Below are positions 1 to 7,373 of a stretch of 10,260 nucleotides of DNA, one piece after another; position 1 is the first letter of the stretch; each line of letters begins with the position of its first letter. The stretch is from Bacteroidales bacterium Bact_23 (GTDB lineage Bacteria > Bacteroidota > Bacteroidia > Bacteroidales > Lentimicrobiaceae): positions 1-10,260 of the forward strand of contig LUZO01000200.1 in the NCBI GenBank assembly GCA_001603685.1, in the 5' to 3' direction. A program made the translations under genes and the position numbers. Under the pieces are notes generated by a model. That model was not told the DNA's origin and made no database searches. It saw only the letters and a program-made list of their open reading frames with translations.

Positions 1-103
1 AAAATAAAGTAATACGAAGATAAAGCTGAAAAACAGATGGCTTTTTCTTCCGGCAAAATGGATTATTCAATAAAATAAGTGAAAATATTTTATGCTATTT
101 TTT

Positions 104-775
104 ATGAAAAAATTTCTAAAACGCCTTGCCGACAACAAGAACCCTAAATCTTTGGCTACCGACTTCAGGCGGAAGCGGTTTGCTCCGGTGCTAAAAAAAA
201 TGGAAGAACTGCACCAAAGCCTCAACCGTCCGCTGAAGATTCTGGATGTCGGCGGAACTGAACGATTCTGGGAGAACATGGAAGCCACCTCCCTACCGCA
301 CCAGATTACGCTCCTGAATATCAAAGATATACCGGTGAAACACCCGAACTTCACCAGTATGGTGGGAAGCGCCTGCAAAATGGATTATTTCTCAAACAAC
401 GAATTCGACCTGGTTTTCTCAAATTCGGTAATTGAACATGTCGGGAATTTTGATGAACAGATGCAGATGGCCGGTGAAGTTCGTAGGGTTTCGCCTTTCT
501 TTTTTGTGCAAACCCCAAATTACTGTTTCCCGATTGAACCTCATTTTGTTTTCCCGATCATTCACTGGCTTCCGCGAAGCACAAGAATCTTTATCGTCGA
601 AAAGCTGTCACTTGGCTGGAAACAGGGGAAAGTTACCCGTGAAGCAGCCACCGAGAATGTGGATAACATAAAACTCCTGAAATATTCGCAGGTGAAAAAA
701 CTGTTTCCTGACGCACAAATCAAACGCGAAAAGCTGTTCGGATTAACCAAATCATTTATGGCCGTAAAATTTTAG
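104..775 (+). CDS. Class I SAM-dependent methyltransferase (methyltransferase type 11-like)
   Basis: The 223-residue product has the core signature of a Rossmann-fold methyltransferase. A glycine-rich SAM-binding motif I (KILDVGG) lies near residues 45-51, and a post-strand-4 motif (FDLVFSNSVIEHV) near residues 101-113, the pattern of the type 11/UbiE-like superfamily. The tail (PNYCFPIEPHFVFPIIHWLP) resembles methyltransferases found in polysaccharide and glycan clusters, but the substrate cannot be read from the sequence. The protein has no signal peptide or membrane segment and should be cytoplasmic. I chose the ATG at 104 (MKKFLKRL) over an in-frame ATG four codons upstream at 92, because the latter adds only a hydrophobic MLFF; either is possible and neither has a Shine-Dalgarno site. 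It does not share an operon with the EF-G gene, which lies 353 bases away behind its own promoter. The family assignment is firm; the biological role is unknown. Confidence 0.85.
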   Translation: MKKFLKRLADNKNPKSLATDFRRKRFAPVLKKMEELHQSLNRPLKILDVGGTERFWENMEATSLPHQITLLNIKDIPVKHPNFTSMVGSACKMDYFSNNEFDLVFSNSVIEHVGNFDEQMQMAGEVRRVSPFFFVQTPNYCFPIEPHFVFPIIHWLPRSTRIFIVEKLSLGWKQGKVTREAATENVDNIKLLKYSQVKKLFPDAQIKREKLFGLTKSFMAVKF

Positions 776-1128
776 CAGCTTTTCGGGAACCGGAAATCTC
801 TTTCCTTTACCACACGAAAAGATAGATATTGCTTTCCAGTGCCGGCATTTTCGGCTCTTTTACTGAAACTCAGAAAGCACCTGTTCTTTCCTTTAAAATA
901 TGACCGGAATCTGAAGATATTGGAATTTTCTGTTTTTCCGGAATAAAATTATTTATCTTTTGCAGGCCAATCAGAAATATTTGTACTTTTGCCGCCCATT
1001 TCGCGGCAGTATTTTAACCGTTTTACCGCAGCTCTGATTGCCTTTATCAATCTGACAATCAACCTTCTGCAAAATTCAGATAACAAACTGCCCCACAAAA
1101 AAAACAGATCCTCTTACTAACAATTGCA
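776..1128. other. Non-coding stretch between methyltransferase and EF-G
   Basis: I see no convincing gene in these 353 bases on either strand. The first part holds only weak hairpins, such as GGAAA-TCTC-TTTCC at 792-805 and GCCG/CGGC at 841-855 followed by TCTTTT, either of which might help end the methyltransferase transcript. The second part contains the EF-G promoter (959-991) and then about 130 bases of presumed 5' leader. A small hairpin GATTG/CAATC lies near 1037-1053, and a run of A residues near 1097-1104. No riboswitch class was recognised. Confidence 0.6.
959..991 (+). promoter_or_regulatory. Bacteroidota-type promoter for the EF-G gene
   Basis: A -33 element TTTG at 959-962 is separated by 21 bases from TACTTTTG at 984-991, an exact match to the Bacteroidota -7 consensus TAnnTTTG. 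Both elements and their spacing fit the primary sigma factor of this phylum. Transcription would begin near 998, giving a leader of about 130 bases before the EF-G start codon. Confidence 0.65.
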
Positions 1129-3213
1129 ATGTCATTACCATTAACCAACCTCAGAAACATAGGTATTGCTGCACATATTGATGCCGGCAAAACAACCACT
1201 ACCGAAAGGCTTCTTTTCTTTACCGGCGTAAACCGTAAAATGGGCGAGACCCATGACGGGCAGTCCACCATGGACTTTATGAAACAAGAGCAGGAGCGCG
1301 GAATCACCATCGCTTCGGCAGCCATCTCATGTTCATGGCACGATCACCAGATCAACATCATCGACACTCCCGGCCATGTGGACTTTACCGTGGAAGTGGA
1401 GCGTTCCCTTCGCGTAATCGACGGAATGGTGGCGCTGTTCTGCGCCGTAGGCGGTGTTGAACCCCAGAGCGAAACCGTTTGGAATCAGGCTGAGCGCTAC
1501 AAAGTGCCGCGCATTGCCTTCATCAACAAAATTGACCGCACCGGCGCCAATTTCCACGATGTCATCAACCAGATGAACGAAAATCTGGATGCACGCGCCG
1601 TGGCTTTCCAGCTTCCTTACGGCCAGGAAGATGAATTCAACGGCATCATCGACCTGATTGCCTGCAAATTATACACCTTTAAAGACACTGAAACCATCGT
1701 TTCCGAAATTCCGGAAAACATGAAGGAACAGGCTCGCGAGTACAAGCAGAAGCTGGTTGAGCATCTGGCCGATTTCGATGAAGAGATTCTTGAATTGTTC
1801 CTCGAAGACAAGGATGTTCCGGCCGAACTGCTGAAGAAAGCCGCACGCGATGCCACCCTTAAACTGATGGTAACCCCGGTATTCTGTGGCGCATCCTACA
1901 AAAACAAGGGTATTATCCAGTTACTGGACGCCATTGTGGACTATCTCCCCTCGCCCATCGACAAGGGCGCAATCGTGGGAATGGACATTGACGATCCCGA
2001 AAAGACCCGCCTGCGCAATCCGTCGCCAAAAGAGCCGTTCTCAGCTCTGGCATTCAAGCTTATCCACGATCCGTTTGTGGGTCAGCAGACCTTTATCAGG
2101 ATTTACTCGGGTACGCTCCGTTCGGGCATGCAAGTTATGAACTCCACAAAGAACAAACCGGAGCGCATCGGCCGTATTCTGAGAATCCGCGCCAAAGACC
2201 GCGAAGACATTGCCGAAGCAGGTCCGGGTGAAATCGTTGCACTGATCGGAATGAAATACACCAAAACCGGCGATACCCTCTGCGATATGGATCAGCAACT
2301 GCATCTGGAGTCCATCCATATTCCGCCCAGCGTCATCGAGCTGAAGATTACGCCGGAAAGCCGCAAGGATCAGACCCGTCTGGGCGAAGCGCTTGCCAAG
2401 CTGGTAAACGAAGACCCCTCATTCCACGCCCGCTTTGATGATGAGACCGAAGAAACCATCATCTCAGGAATGGGCGAACTTCATCTGGAAATCATCGTTG
2501 ACCGTCTGAAACATGAGTTCAAGATTGATGTGGTGGTTGGCGAGCCTTCGGTGGCATACCGCGAAACCATTACCCATGAAGTGGAATCGGAGTACCGCCA
2601 TTCCAAGCAGACCGGCGGAAAAGGCCAGTTTGCCCAGACCCTCATCCGCATCGAGCCAAACGAAAACAACGGCTACGAATTCGTTGACAAGATCAAGGGC
2701 GGCGTAATTCCGAACGAGTTTATCCCTTCGGTAAACAAGGGAATTCTCAAAACGCTGGCCGACGGCGTTCTCGCCGGATTCCCGGTGGTGGATGTCAAGG
2801 TGGTACTGCTCGACGGCCAGTTCCATCCCGTTGACTCATCTGACTTCGCCTTCCAGACCTGCGGTTCCATCTGCTTCAAACAGGGCTTTATGAAGGCAAA
2901 TCCCATTCTACTTGAGCCGGTTATGAAAATCGAAATCAATACGCCCGACGAATACATCGGCGATATCACCGGCAACCTGACCAAGCGCAGGGGCAGAATT
3001 GAGTCGATGCGCCGTTACCGCAAGGGATCGCAGAAACTGAACGGTTTTGTTCCGCTTCAGGAGATGTTCGGCTATGCCACCACCCTGCGAAACCTCTCGA
3101 GCGGCCGCGCCAACTACTCCATGGAGTTCTACAAATACATGCCGGTTTCGAAAGTCATTCAGGATGAGGTACTGAAGAAGATCGAAGAGAAAAAGAAACA
3201 GGATAAAAAGTAG
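1129..3213 (+). CDS. fusA: Translation elongation factor G (EF-G)
   Basis: This 694-residue protein is the normal length for EF-G, the GTPase that drives tRNA-mRNA translocation on the ribosome. All G-domain motifs are present: P-loop AHIDAGKT (15-22), switch I RGITI (57-61), DTPGH (79-83) with the catalytic histidine, NKID (133-136) and a G5 region CGASYKNKG (253-261). Domain II follows at about 300-390, domain III at about 400-470 (SGMGELHLEIIVDR), domain IV at about 475-600 with loop HSKQTGGKGQ and the conserved His566 (FHPVDSSD), and domain V at about 600-675 (TKRRGRI, EMFGYATTLRNLSSGRA). The C-terminus is a lysine-rich tail. The gene stands alone with its own promoter and terminator, not beside rpsL, rpsG or tuf as the main fusA usually is, so it may be a second EF-G copy. 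The start is the first ATG in the frame; no Shine-Dalgarno site is seen. Family certain; housekeeping copy versus paralogue unresolved. Confidence 0.95.
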   Translation: MSLPLTNLRNIGIAAHIDAGKTTTTERLLFFTGVNRKMGETHDGQSTMDFMKQEQERGITIASAAISCSWHDHQINIIDTPGHVDFTVEVERSLRVIDGMVALFCAVGGVEPQSETVWNQAERYKVPRIAFINKIDRTGANFHDVINQMNENLDARAVAFQLPYGQEDEFNGIIDLIACKLYTFKDTETIVSEIPENMKEQAREYKQKLVEHLADFDEEILELFLEDKDVPAELLKKAARDATLKLMVTPVFCGASYKNKGIIQLLDAIVDYLPSPIDKGAIVGMDIDDPEKTRLRNPSPKEPFSALAFKLIHDPFVGQQTFIRIYSGTLRSGMQVMNSTKNKPERIGRILRIRAKDREDIAEAGPGEIVALIGMKYTKTGDTLCDMDQQLHLESIHIPPSVIELKITPESRKDQTRLGEALAKLVNEDPSFHARFDDETEETIISGMGELHLEIIVDRLKHEFKIDVVVGEPSVAYRETITHEVESEYRHSKQTGGKGQFAQTLIRIEPNENNGYEFVDKIKGGVIPNEFIPSVNKGILKTLADGVLAGFPVVDVKVVLLDGQFHPVDSSDFAFQTCGSICFKQGFMKANPILLEPVMKIEINTPDEYIGDITGNLTKRRGRIESMRRYRKGSQKLNGFVPLQEMFGYATTLRNLSSGRANYSMEFYKYMPVSKVIQDEVLKKIEEKKKQDKK

Positions 3214-3244
3214 AAACCTGAATATTTCATCAGACAGGAAATAA

Positions 3245-3296
3245 CCGGCCTTCCGGCCGGCAACGGGCTGACATGCAAGTGGCGGCCCGTTTTTTT
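3245..3296 (+). terminator. Double-hairpin intrinsic terminator after EF-G
   Basis: A perfect hairpin CCGGCC-TTCC-GGCCGG at 3245-3260 is followed at once by a second stem, ACGGGC at 3263-3268 with GCCCGT at 3285-3290, which runs directly into seven T residues (3290-3296). This lies 31 bases past the EF-G stop codon and is a strong Rho-independent terminator. It separates EF-G from the purD operon. Confidence 0.85.
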
Positions 3297-3375
3297 ATCC
3301 GTTTAACCGGAAAGCGGGCAGGTTTCCGCAGCCGGATAACTGATATTTTGCTTTACTTTGCAAAAAATTGAATGC

Positions 3376-4659
3376 ATGAATGTCCTGATTCTCGGTTCAG
3401 GCGGGCGCGAACACACCCTTGCCTGGAAAATATCACAAAGCCCTGAAGTTCAGAAACTCTACATTGCTCCCGGCAATGCAGGCACCGGCCTGAAATGGAC
3501 TAATGTGGCGATCGGCGTTAATGATTTTGAGAAGATAAAACGCTTTGCCCTTCAGCACGACATCCGGATGATCATTGCCGGGCCGGAAGAGCCGCTGGTA
3601 AACGGCATCTACGACTATTTCAGCAGCGACAGCGCCGTCAGCCACATTGCCGTCATCGGCCCGTCAAAAGCGGGCGCTCAGCTTGAAGGAAGCAAGGATT
3701 TCGCAAAAACATTCATGCAAAGGCACAACATCCCCACCGCTGCCTACCGCTCATTTGGCAGGGACGAGGCCGATGCCGCCGGATTGTTTCTGCGGACAAA
3801 AAAGCCACCCTATGTGCTTAAGGCCGACGGACTGGCAGCCGGAAAAGGCGTGGTCATCTGCAACACCATCGAAGAAGCTGAAAAAGAGCTGAAGGATTTG
3901 CTGCTGAACGGCCGCTTCGGAAAAGCTTCGGAAAAGGTGGTCATCGAAGAGTTTCTGCAGGGAACCGAGATTTCGGTCTTTGTCATTACCGACGGAAAAA
4001 ACTGGAAACTGCTTCCCGAAGCCAAGGACTATAAGCGGATTGGCGAAGGCGATACCGGCCCGAATACCGGCGGGATGGGTTCCGTTTCACCCGTTCCGTT
4101 TGCCGGTGAAGACTTCATGAAAAAGGTTGCCGACCGGATCATCACTCCCACCATCAACGGGCTGAAAGCCGAAAACATCACCTACAGGGGGTTTGTATTT
4201 TTCGGGCTGATGAATGTGAATGGCGACCCGTATGTGATTGAGTACAATGTGCGTCTCGGCGATCCTGAAACCGAATCGGTTCTTCCCCGCATAAAATCGG
4301 ATCTGATTCCGGTGCTGAAATCGCTCGAAGAGGGGACACTCAGCAGTCAGGTGATTGAAACCGATAGCCGCACGGCAGCCACCGTTGTGCTGGTTTCGGC
4401 CGGATATCCGGGCGATTATCCCAAAGGGCTGGAAATCACCGGACTGGAGAAGCCTGAAGAGAGCATCGTTTTCCACGCCGGAACCGCCACACGCGACAAC
4501 GATGGAAGCATCGTCACTTCCGGCGGCAGGGTACTTGCGGTAACTTCGCTGGCCGGAACCATGGCCGAAGCACTGGAAAAATCGTACCGCTCAGCCGAAA
4601 AAATTGAATATCTGGGAAAAACATACCGCAAAGACATCGGGTTCGACATATTGAAATAG
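3376..4659 (+). CDS. purD: Phosphoribosylamine-glycine ligase (GAR synthetase)
   Basis: PurD joins glycine to 5-phosphoribosylamine using ATP, the second step of de novo purine synthesis, in the cytoplasm. The 427-residue length matches the family (about 420-430). The N-terminal domain opens with the diagnostic MNVLILGSGGREH. The ATP-grasp domain shows KADGLAAGKGVVI (149-161), EEFLQGTEIS (191-200) and the signature DYKRIGEGDTGPNTGGMG (218-235). The metal-binding stretch EYNVRLGDPETE is at 289-300 and the C-terminal domain has SAGYPGDYPKG (341-351). The ATG at 3376 is chosen because the conserved N-terminus begins exactly there; the frame extends six codons further upstream to a TTG that family conservation does not support. 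The gene is complete, with no missing key residue. It heads a tight run with the membrane-protein gene (6-base gap) and rnhB, so the three are probably cotranscribed. Confidence 0.97.
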   Translation: MNVLILGSGGREHTLAWKISQSPEVQKLYIAPGNAGTGLKWTNVAIGVNDFEKIKRFALQHDIRMIIAGPEEPLVNGIYDYFSSDSAVSHIAVIGPSKAGAQLEGSKDFAKTFMQRHNIPTAAYRSFGRDEADAAGLFLRTKKPPYVLKADGLAAGKGVVICNTIEEAEKELKDLLLNGRFGKASEKVVIEEFLQGTEISVFVITDGKNWKLLPEAKDYKRIGEGDTGPNTGGMGSVSPVPFAGEDFMKKVADRIITPTINGLKAENITYRGFVFFGLMNVNGDPYVIEYNVRLGDPETESVLPRIKSDLIPVLKSLEEGTLSSQVIETDSRTAATVVLVSAGYPGDYPKGLEITGLEKPEESIVFHAGTATRDNDGSIVTSGGRVLAVTSLAGTMAEALEKSYRSAEKIEYLGKTYRKDIGFDILK

Positions 4660-4665
4660 GGAATA

Positions 4666-5646
4666 ATGCTCAGGAAGCTCTCAAAGTCAGGGATTTACCT
4701 GCAAACCATCTTTATTTTTATTTTTCTGGGGGTCTATATGATTACTCCGCTGCCCGGTTTTACCATTCAGACCATGCCGGGCAACGCCGCTCCCCTCGGC
4801 CGGCTGATTACCCAAAACCTCCCCGAAAACCGGTTTGCGGTAAAATTCATTGCCGTTCTTCTTATCCTGCTGAATATCACCGTTTTTAACTTTATCCTCC
4901 GCCGCCATGATCTTCACCAGCGGCAATCGGTATTCACCGCAGCACTGGCTTCTGGTTTCTATCTGTTCACCGGAACGCCGGCAGCCATGATCGCTCCGCT
5001 GGTTGCGGTTCTGATGCTTCAGTTCAGCTTCGACAGCGCCATGAAGATCTATGGTGTAACCAATCCCTACGACACCATCCTCAATTCATCCATAACCATC
5101 GGCCTTGCTTCAATGATTCAGCCGCTTGCCGTGCTGTTTCTAATTTTCCTGTGGATGGCATTTTTCACGCTGAGGATAAGTGCATGGCGCGAATGGGTCA
5201 TTTCGCTTCTTGGCCTGCTGATTCCCTATATCTATCTGGCATTCTGGTTTTTCTGGACCGACCGCCTGGATTTGGCCATTGCTGAATATGCTGACTTTTT
5301 CAGATACCTCAGCCTTATTCCGGTTGGCCACAGCGTACGCGAAACCGGTATCCTCGCCCTGCTCGGGCTGATTCTGATTATATCCATGGCTGCATTCGTA
5401 AACGATGCCGGCGATAAAATCATCAGCATCCGCAAAAAGATGTGGATAGGCGTTCAGTTTACCCTGATTTCGATTGCGGCTATGGTACTGAGCGGAAAGG
5501 ATGCCATGCTTACCATGCCGCTGGTGCTGCTGCCGGTTTCCATGATGTTTGCACACCTGGTTACCCGAAGCAAACGCTCCTGGCCCTGGGATTTGCTGTA
5601 CGGAATTTTCCTTGCCGCCATCATTGCCATCAGAATGGGAGTTTAA
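4666..5646 (+). CDS. Polytopic inner-membrane protein, DUF6427-like
   Basis: This 326-residue protein is almost entirely hydrophobic, with about nine or ten membrane segments. Approximate positions are 11-29, 58-78, 89-102, 105-120, 138-169 (probably two), 174-197, 226-246, 260-276, 280-299 and 307-323. A basic N-terminus (MLRKLSKSG), the FFTLRISAWREW stretch before a GLLIPY helix, and the overall length resemble the Bacteroidota family of unknown function DUF6427; this is recognition by pattern, not a search result. No catalytic motif, transporter signature or signal peptidase site was seen, and the function is unknown. The start ATG lies 6 bases after the purD stop with an AGGGA sequence just upstream, and the stop is followed after one base by the rnhB start. 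The gene is therefore translationally packed between a purine enzyme and RNase HII, although nothing indicates it acts in either pathway. Confidence 0.8.
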   Translation: MLRKLSKSGIYLQTIFIFIFLGVYMITPLPGFTIQTMPGNAAPLGRLITQNLPENRFAVKFIAVLLILLNITVFNFILRRHDLHQRQSVFTAALASGFYLFTGTPAAMIAPLVAVLMLQFSFDSAMKIYGVTNPYDTILNSSITIGLASMIQPLAVLFLIFLWMAFFTLRISAWREWVISLLGLLIPYIYLAFWFFWTDRLDLAIAEYADFFRYLSLIPVGHSVRETGILALLGLILIISMAAFVNDAGDKIISIRKKMWIGVQFTLISIAAMVLSGKDAMLTMPLVLLPVSMMFAHLVTRSKRSWPWDLLYGIFLAAIIAIRMGV

Positions 5647-5647
5647 A

Positions 5648-6253
5648 ATGCTGAAGCAACGCTTTAACGACATTTATATTCCTGAGGCCGGCGTTGACGA
5701 AGCCGGCAGAGGCTGCCTTGCCGGACCGGTATTTGCGGCAGCGGTCATTTTGCCGGAAGGCTACTCCAATGAAATGCTGAACGACTCCAAACAGCTAACG
5801 GCCCGTCAGCGGGAGTTGCTTCGCCACGACATCGAAGAGAAAGCCGTCACCTGGCATGTATCGTTTGTGTCAAACGCCGAAATCGACCGGATAAACATTC
5901 TGAATGCATCATTTCTTGCGATGCACCAAGCCATCAGCGGCCTTGCCGTAAATCCGGAATTGCTGCTGATCGACGGCAACCGGTTTGCTCCCTACCCCGG
6001 AATTGCGCACCGATGCATTGTTAAGGGCGATGCAACCTATATGTCAATTGCCGCCGCCTCGGTACTGGCAAAAACACACCGCGACGAGTTTATGACAAAG
6101 CTTCACCGCGAATACCCCGCTTACGGCTGGGACAGGAACAAGGGCTATCCCACCGGAGAACACAGGGAAGCCATTGTCAGAATAGGGATTACCCCCTGGC
6201 ACCGGAAAAGTTTCCGGGTGAAAGAGCAACTCAGAATAAAGTTTGATGACTAA
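5648..6253 (+). CDS. rnhB: Ribonuclease HII
   Basis: RNase HII cuts the RNA strand of RNA-DNA hybrids and starts removal of single ribonucleotides misincorporated in DNA. The 201-residue product has the family core: GVDEAGRGCLAGPV (15-28) supplies Asp17 and Glu18 and the GRG substrate-sensing motif, LLIDGN supplies Asp109, and KGDATYMSIAAASVLAKTHRD (126-146) supplies Asp128, completing the catalytic DEDD set. NDSKQLT (45-51) and the GYPTGEHREAI region are also typical. The start is the ATG at 5648, one base after the upstream stop, with GGGAG at 5637-5641 as a possible Shine-Dalgarno site inside the preceding gene. A longer reading frame extends 33 codons upstream, but it overlaps the membrane-protein gene and has no family similarity. 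It is the last gene of the purD operon and faces a convergent gene 38 bases away, with no strong terminator between them. Confidence 0.96.
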   Translation: MLKQRFNDIYIPEAGVDEAGRGCLAGPVFAAAVILPEGYSNEMLNDSKQLTARQRELLRHDIEEKAVTWHVSFVSNAEIDRINILNASFLAMHQAISGLAVNPELLLIDGNRFAPYPGIAHRCIVKGDATYMSIAAASVLAKTHRDEFMTKLHREYPAYGWDRNKGYPTGEHREAIVRIGITPWHRKSFRVKEQLRIKFDD

Positions 6254-6291
6254 ACGGCTGCTCCGGAAAGCCTGCAGAGCATTCCACTTTC

Positions 6292-7194
6292 CTATTCGGA
6301 AAAGGTTAGCAGATCGCGGAAACACATTTTTAGAAAAAAACTATACTGGGGATACATTCCCTTTGCAGACTCCAGGTTGATGTTTTTGTAATAAACGGTA
6401 AGTCCGGGTTCAATGGCAATCGCCTGATTGAATTCAAATCGGGCGCCAATGGTTCCGAACACTCCGAAACCGATACCGCCCTGCCTGATGTCGTACGCCT
6501 GCTGGTTGCCTCCGGGTACCCACGGCCGGTTACCGTATACATTGACCAGGTTGTAGGTTTTCTGCTCAATACGCAGGGTGTGGTCCTTCACAATGGTATT
6601 GTTCATATTTACCCCGCCGCCAATGGTAAAGCGGGCAACCCTGGAGTGGCCGAACGCATGCGTAAAGCCGAGGTCCATCAGGTTGCGTTCCTCCGTACCA
6701 TTAATGCTGTACAGCCTGATGTCCGGTTCAGCCAGGTAATCTATGGGCGGGTCAACCTCAACCGAAATGACATCGCGCGCACGGACCTTTACCGAGGTAA
6801 ACTGCACATAAATGCCCGTCCGGCAATTGAAATCGTATTTTGCAAACAAGCCGAAACTGAAGGCCGGCGTATAACGCATATTTTCCGGGTACTCCCGGAT
6901 AAAAACCGTATCGTTGGCATCCAGCATCTGAAATATCTCGTCGTACCAGTATTTGTTTCTGAATACATAATTTGCATTATTCTCATTCTCAGGCCTTCCC
7001 GAATAAAATTTAGCCGAGCCGTTGCCGGGAATATAGATGCCCGCAACACCGCCGTACTCCAGGCCGCTGCGCGATTTGCAATTCTCCGCATCGGCGTAAT
7101 ACCGGTCCTGAGCCGCCAGAAACAGCGGCTGCACCAGCAGCGCCATTCCGGCCAGCATCAGGCGCCATCTTGATTTTCCTCGCATACCATCCAT
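6292..7194 (-). CDS. Secreted outer-membrane beta-barrel-like protein, family unknown
   Basis: The 300-residue product starts with a signal peptide: basic MRGKSRWR, a hydrophobic core LMLAGMALLVQPLFLAA, then a likely signal peptidase I site before Gln29, typical of Bacteroidota exports. No lipobox is present. The mature protein has alternating, glycine- and aromatic-rich strands such as LEYGGVAGIYI (45-55), FSFGLFAKYDF (112-122), TGIYVQFTSVKVR (126-138), RFTIGGGVNM (188-197), GIGFGVFGTIGARFEF (240-255) and AIEPGLTVYYKNINL (260-274). It ends in a strand YSFFLKMCFRDLLTF near the C-terminus. This pattern suggests an outer-membrane barrel of about eight to ten strands, but I do not recognise the family or a ligand. 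Two cysteines (39 and 124) could form a disulfide. The first ATG (7194) is used; Met4 (7185) also fits the signal peptide. It is transcribed away from the large propeller protein, sharing its upstream region, and convergently with rnhB. Confidence 0.8.
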   Translation of the reverse strand: MDGMRGKSRWRLMLAGMALLVQPLFLAAQDRYYADAENCKSRSGLEYGGVAGIYIPGNGSAKFYSGRPENENNANYVFRNKYWYDEIFQMLDANDTVFIREYPENMRYTPAFSFGLFAKYDFNCRTGIYVQFTSVKVRARDVISVEVDPPIDYLAEPDIRLYSINGTEERNLMDLGFTHAFGHSRVARFTIGGGVNMNNTIVKDHTLRIEQKTYNLVNVYGNRPWVPGGNQQAYDIRQGGIGFGVFGTIGARFEFNQAIAIEPGLTVYYKNINLESAKGMYPQYSFFLKMCFRDLLTFSE

Positions 7195-7243
7195 AATATT
7201 CAGTTCAGATCAGTAACATTAATTGAAACCGGAAAACAGACCT

Positions 7244-7251
7244 CAAATGTA
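7244..7251 (-). promoter_or_regulatory. Candidate -7 element for the barrel protein gene
   Basis: On the minus strand these bases read TACATTTG, an exact match to TAnnTTTG, about 50 bases before the start codon at 7194. I found no clear -33 TTTG at the expected distance, so the call rests on one element and position. Confidence 0.35.
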
Positions 7252-7280
7252 ATAACATTCTGCGAATAGCCGTCCTTTGT

Positions 7281-7304
7281 TGTTATCAACAGCAAAATGT
7301 TGAT
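7281..7304. promoter_or_regulatory. Inverted repeats between divergent promoters (possible operator)
   Basis: ATCAACA (7285-7291) and TGTTGAT (7298-7304) form a perfect 7-base inverted repeat around GCAAAA. A second overlapping inverted repeat, TGTT-ATC-AACA, spans 7281-7291, so the half-site TGTT/AACA occurs three times in 24 bases. It lies between the two candidate -7 elements, about 30 bases from the leftward one and about 40 from the rightward one, where a regulator could affect both genes. It is outside both coding regions. No regulator is identified and the role is inferred. Confidence 0.3.
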
Positions 7305-7345
7305 TAGTCGCCGGCCCGGTGCGGCATTTTCAGCCCAAACGGTCA

Positions 7346-7353
7346 TATATTTG
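7346..7353 (+). promoter_or_regulatory. Candidate -7 element for the propeller protein gene
   Basis: TATATTTG matches the Bacteroidota TAnnTTTG consensus exactly and sits 20 bases before the start codon at 7374, which implies a very short leader of roughly 14 bases. The -33 region lacks an obvious TTTG, so the promoter may be weak or need an activator. Confidence 0.45.
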
Positions 7354-7373
7354 AAATCTGATAGCATCCTGGC

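Noticed and set aside
1..91. Possible end of an upstream gene at the left edge.
   Set aside because: All three forward frames meet a stop within the first ~23 bases, so no coding tail can be supported; the rest is AT-rich with no clear promoter match.
53..389. A 15-base direct repeat, GCAAAATGGATTATT, at 53-67 and 375-389.
   Set aside because: One copy lies inside the methyltransferase coding region, flanks do not match, and one 15-base match in 10 kb is only mildly unlikely. There is no sign of an attachment site or mobile element.
792..861. Small hairpins after the methyltransferase gene as terminators.
   Set aside because: The stems have only 4-5 pairs and the T-tracts are short or interrupted.
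3352..3360. TTTACTTTG just before purD as a -7 promoter element.
   Set aside because: It is one base short of the TAnnTTTG pattern and lacks a -33 TTTG at the right distance. It may still be the real promoter, but the sequence does not show it well.
5549..5647. A 33-codon N-terminal extension of rnhB.
   Set aside because: It lies inside the membrane-protein gene, has no family similarity, and the conserved RNase HII start region follows the ATG at 5648.
6265..6292. GGAAAG/CTTTCC stem between rnhB and the convergent barrel gene as a two-way terminator.
   Set aside because: Six pairs with a 16-base loop and no T-run on either strand are too weak to call.
6580..7173. A 197-residue open frame on the plus strand opposite the barrel gene.
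   Set aside because: It is a mirror of the minus-strand gene, which has a signal peptide, barrel-like strands and a matching upstream element; the plus-strand product shows no recognisable family.
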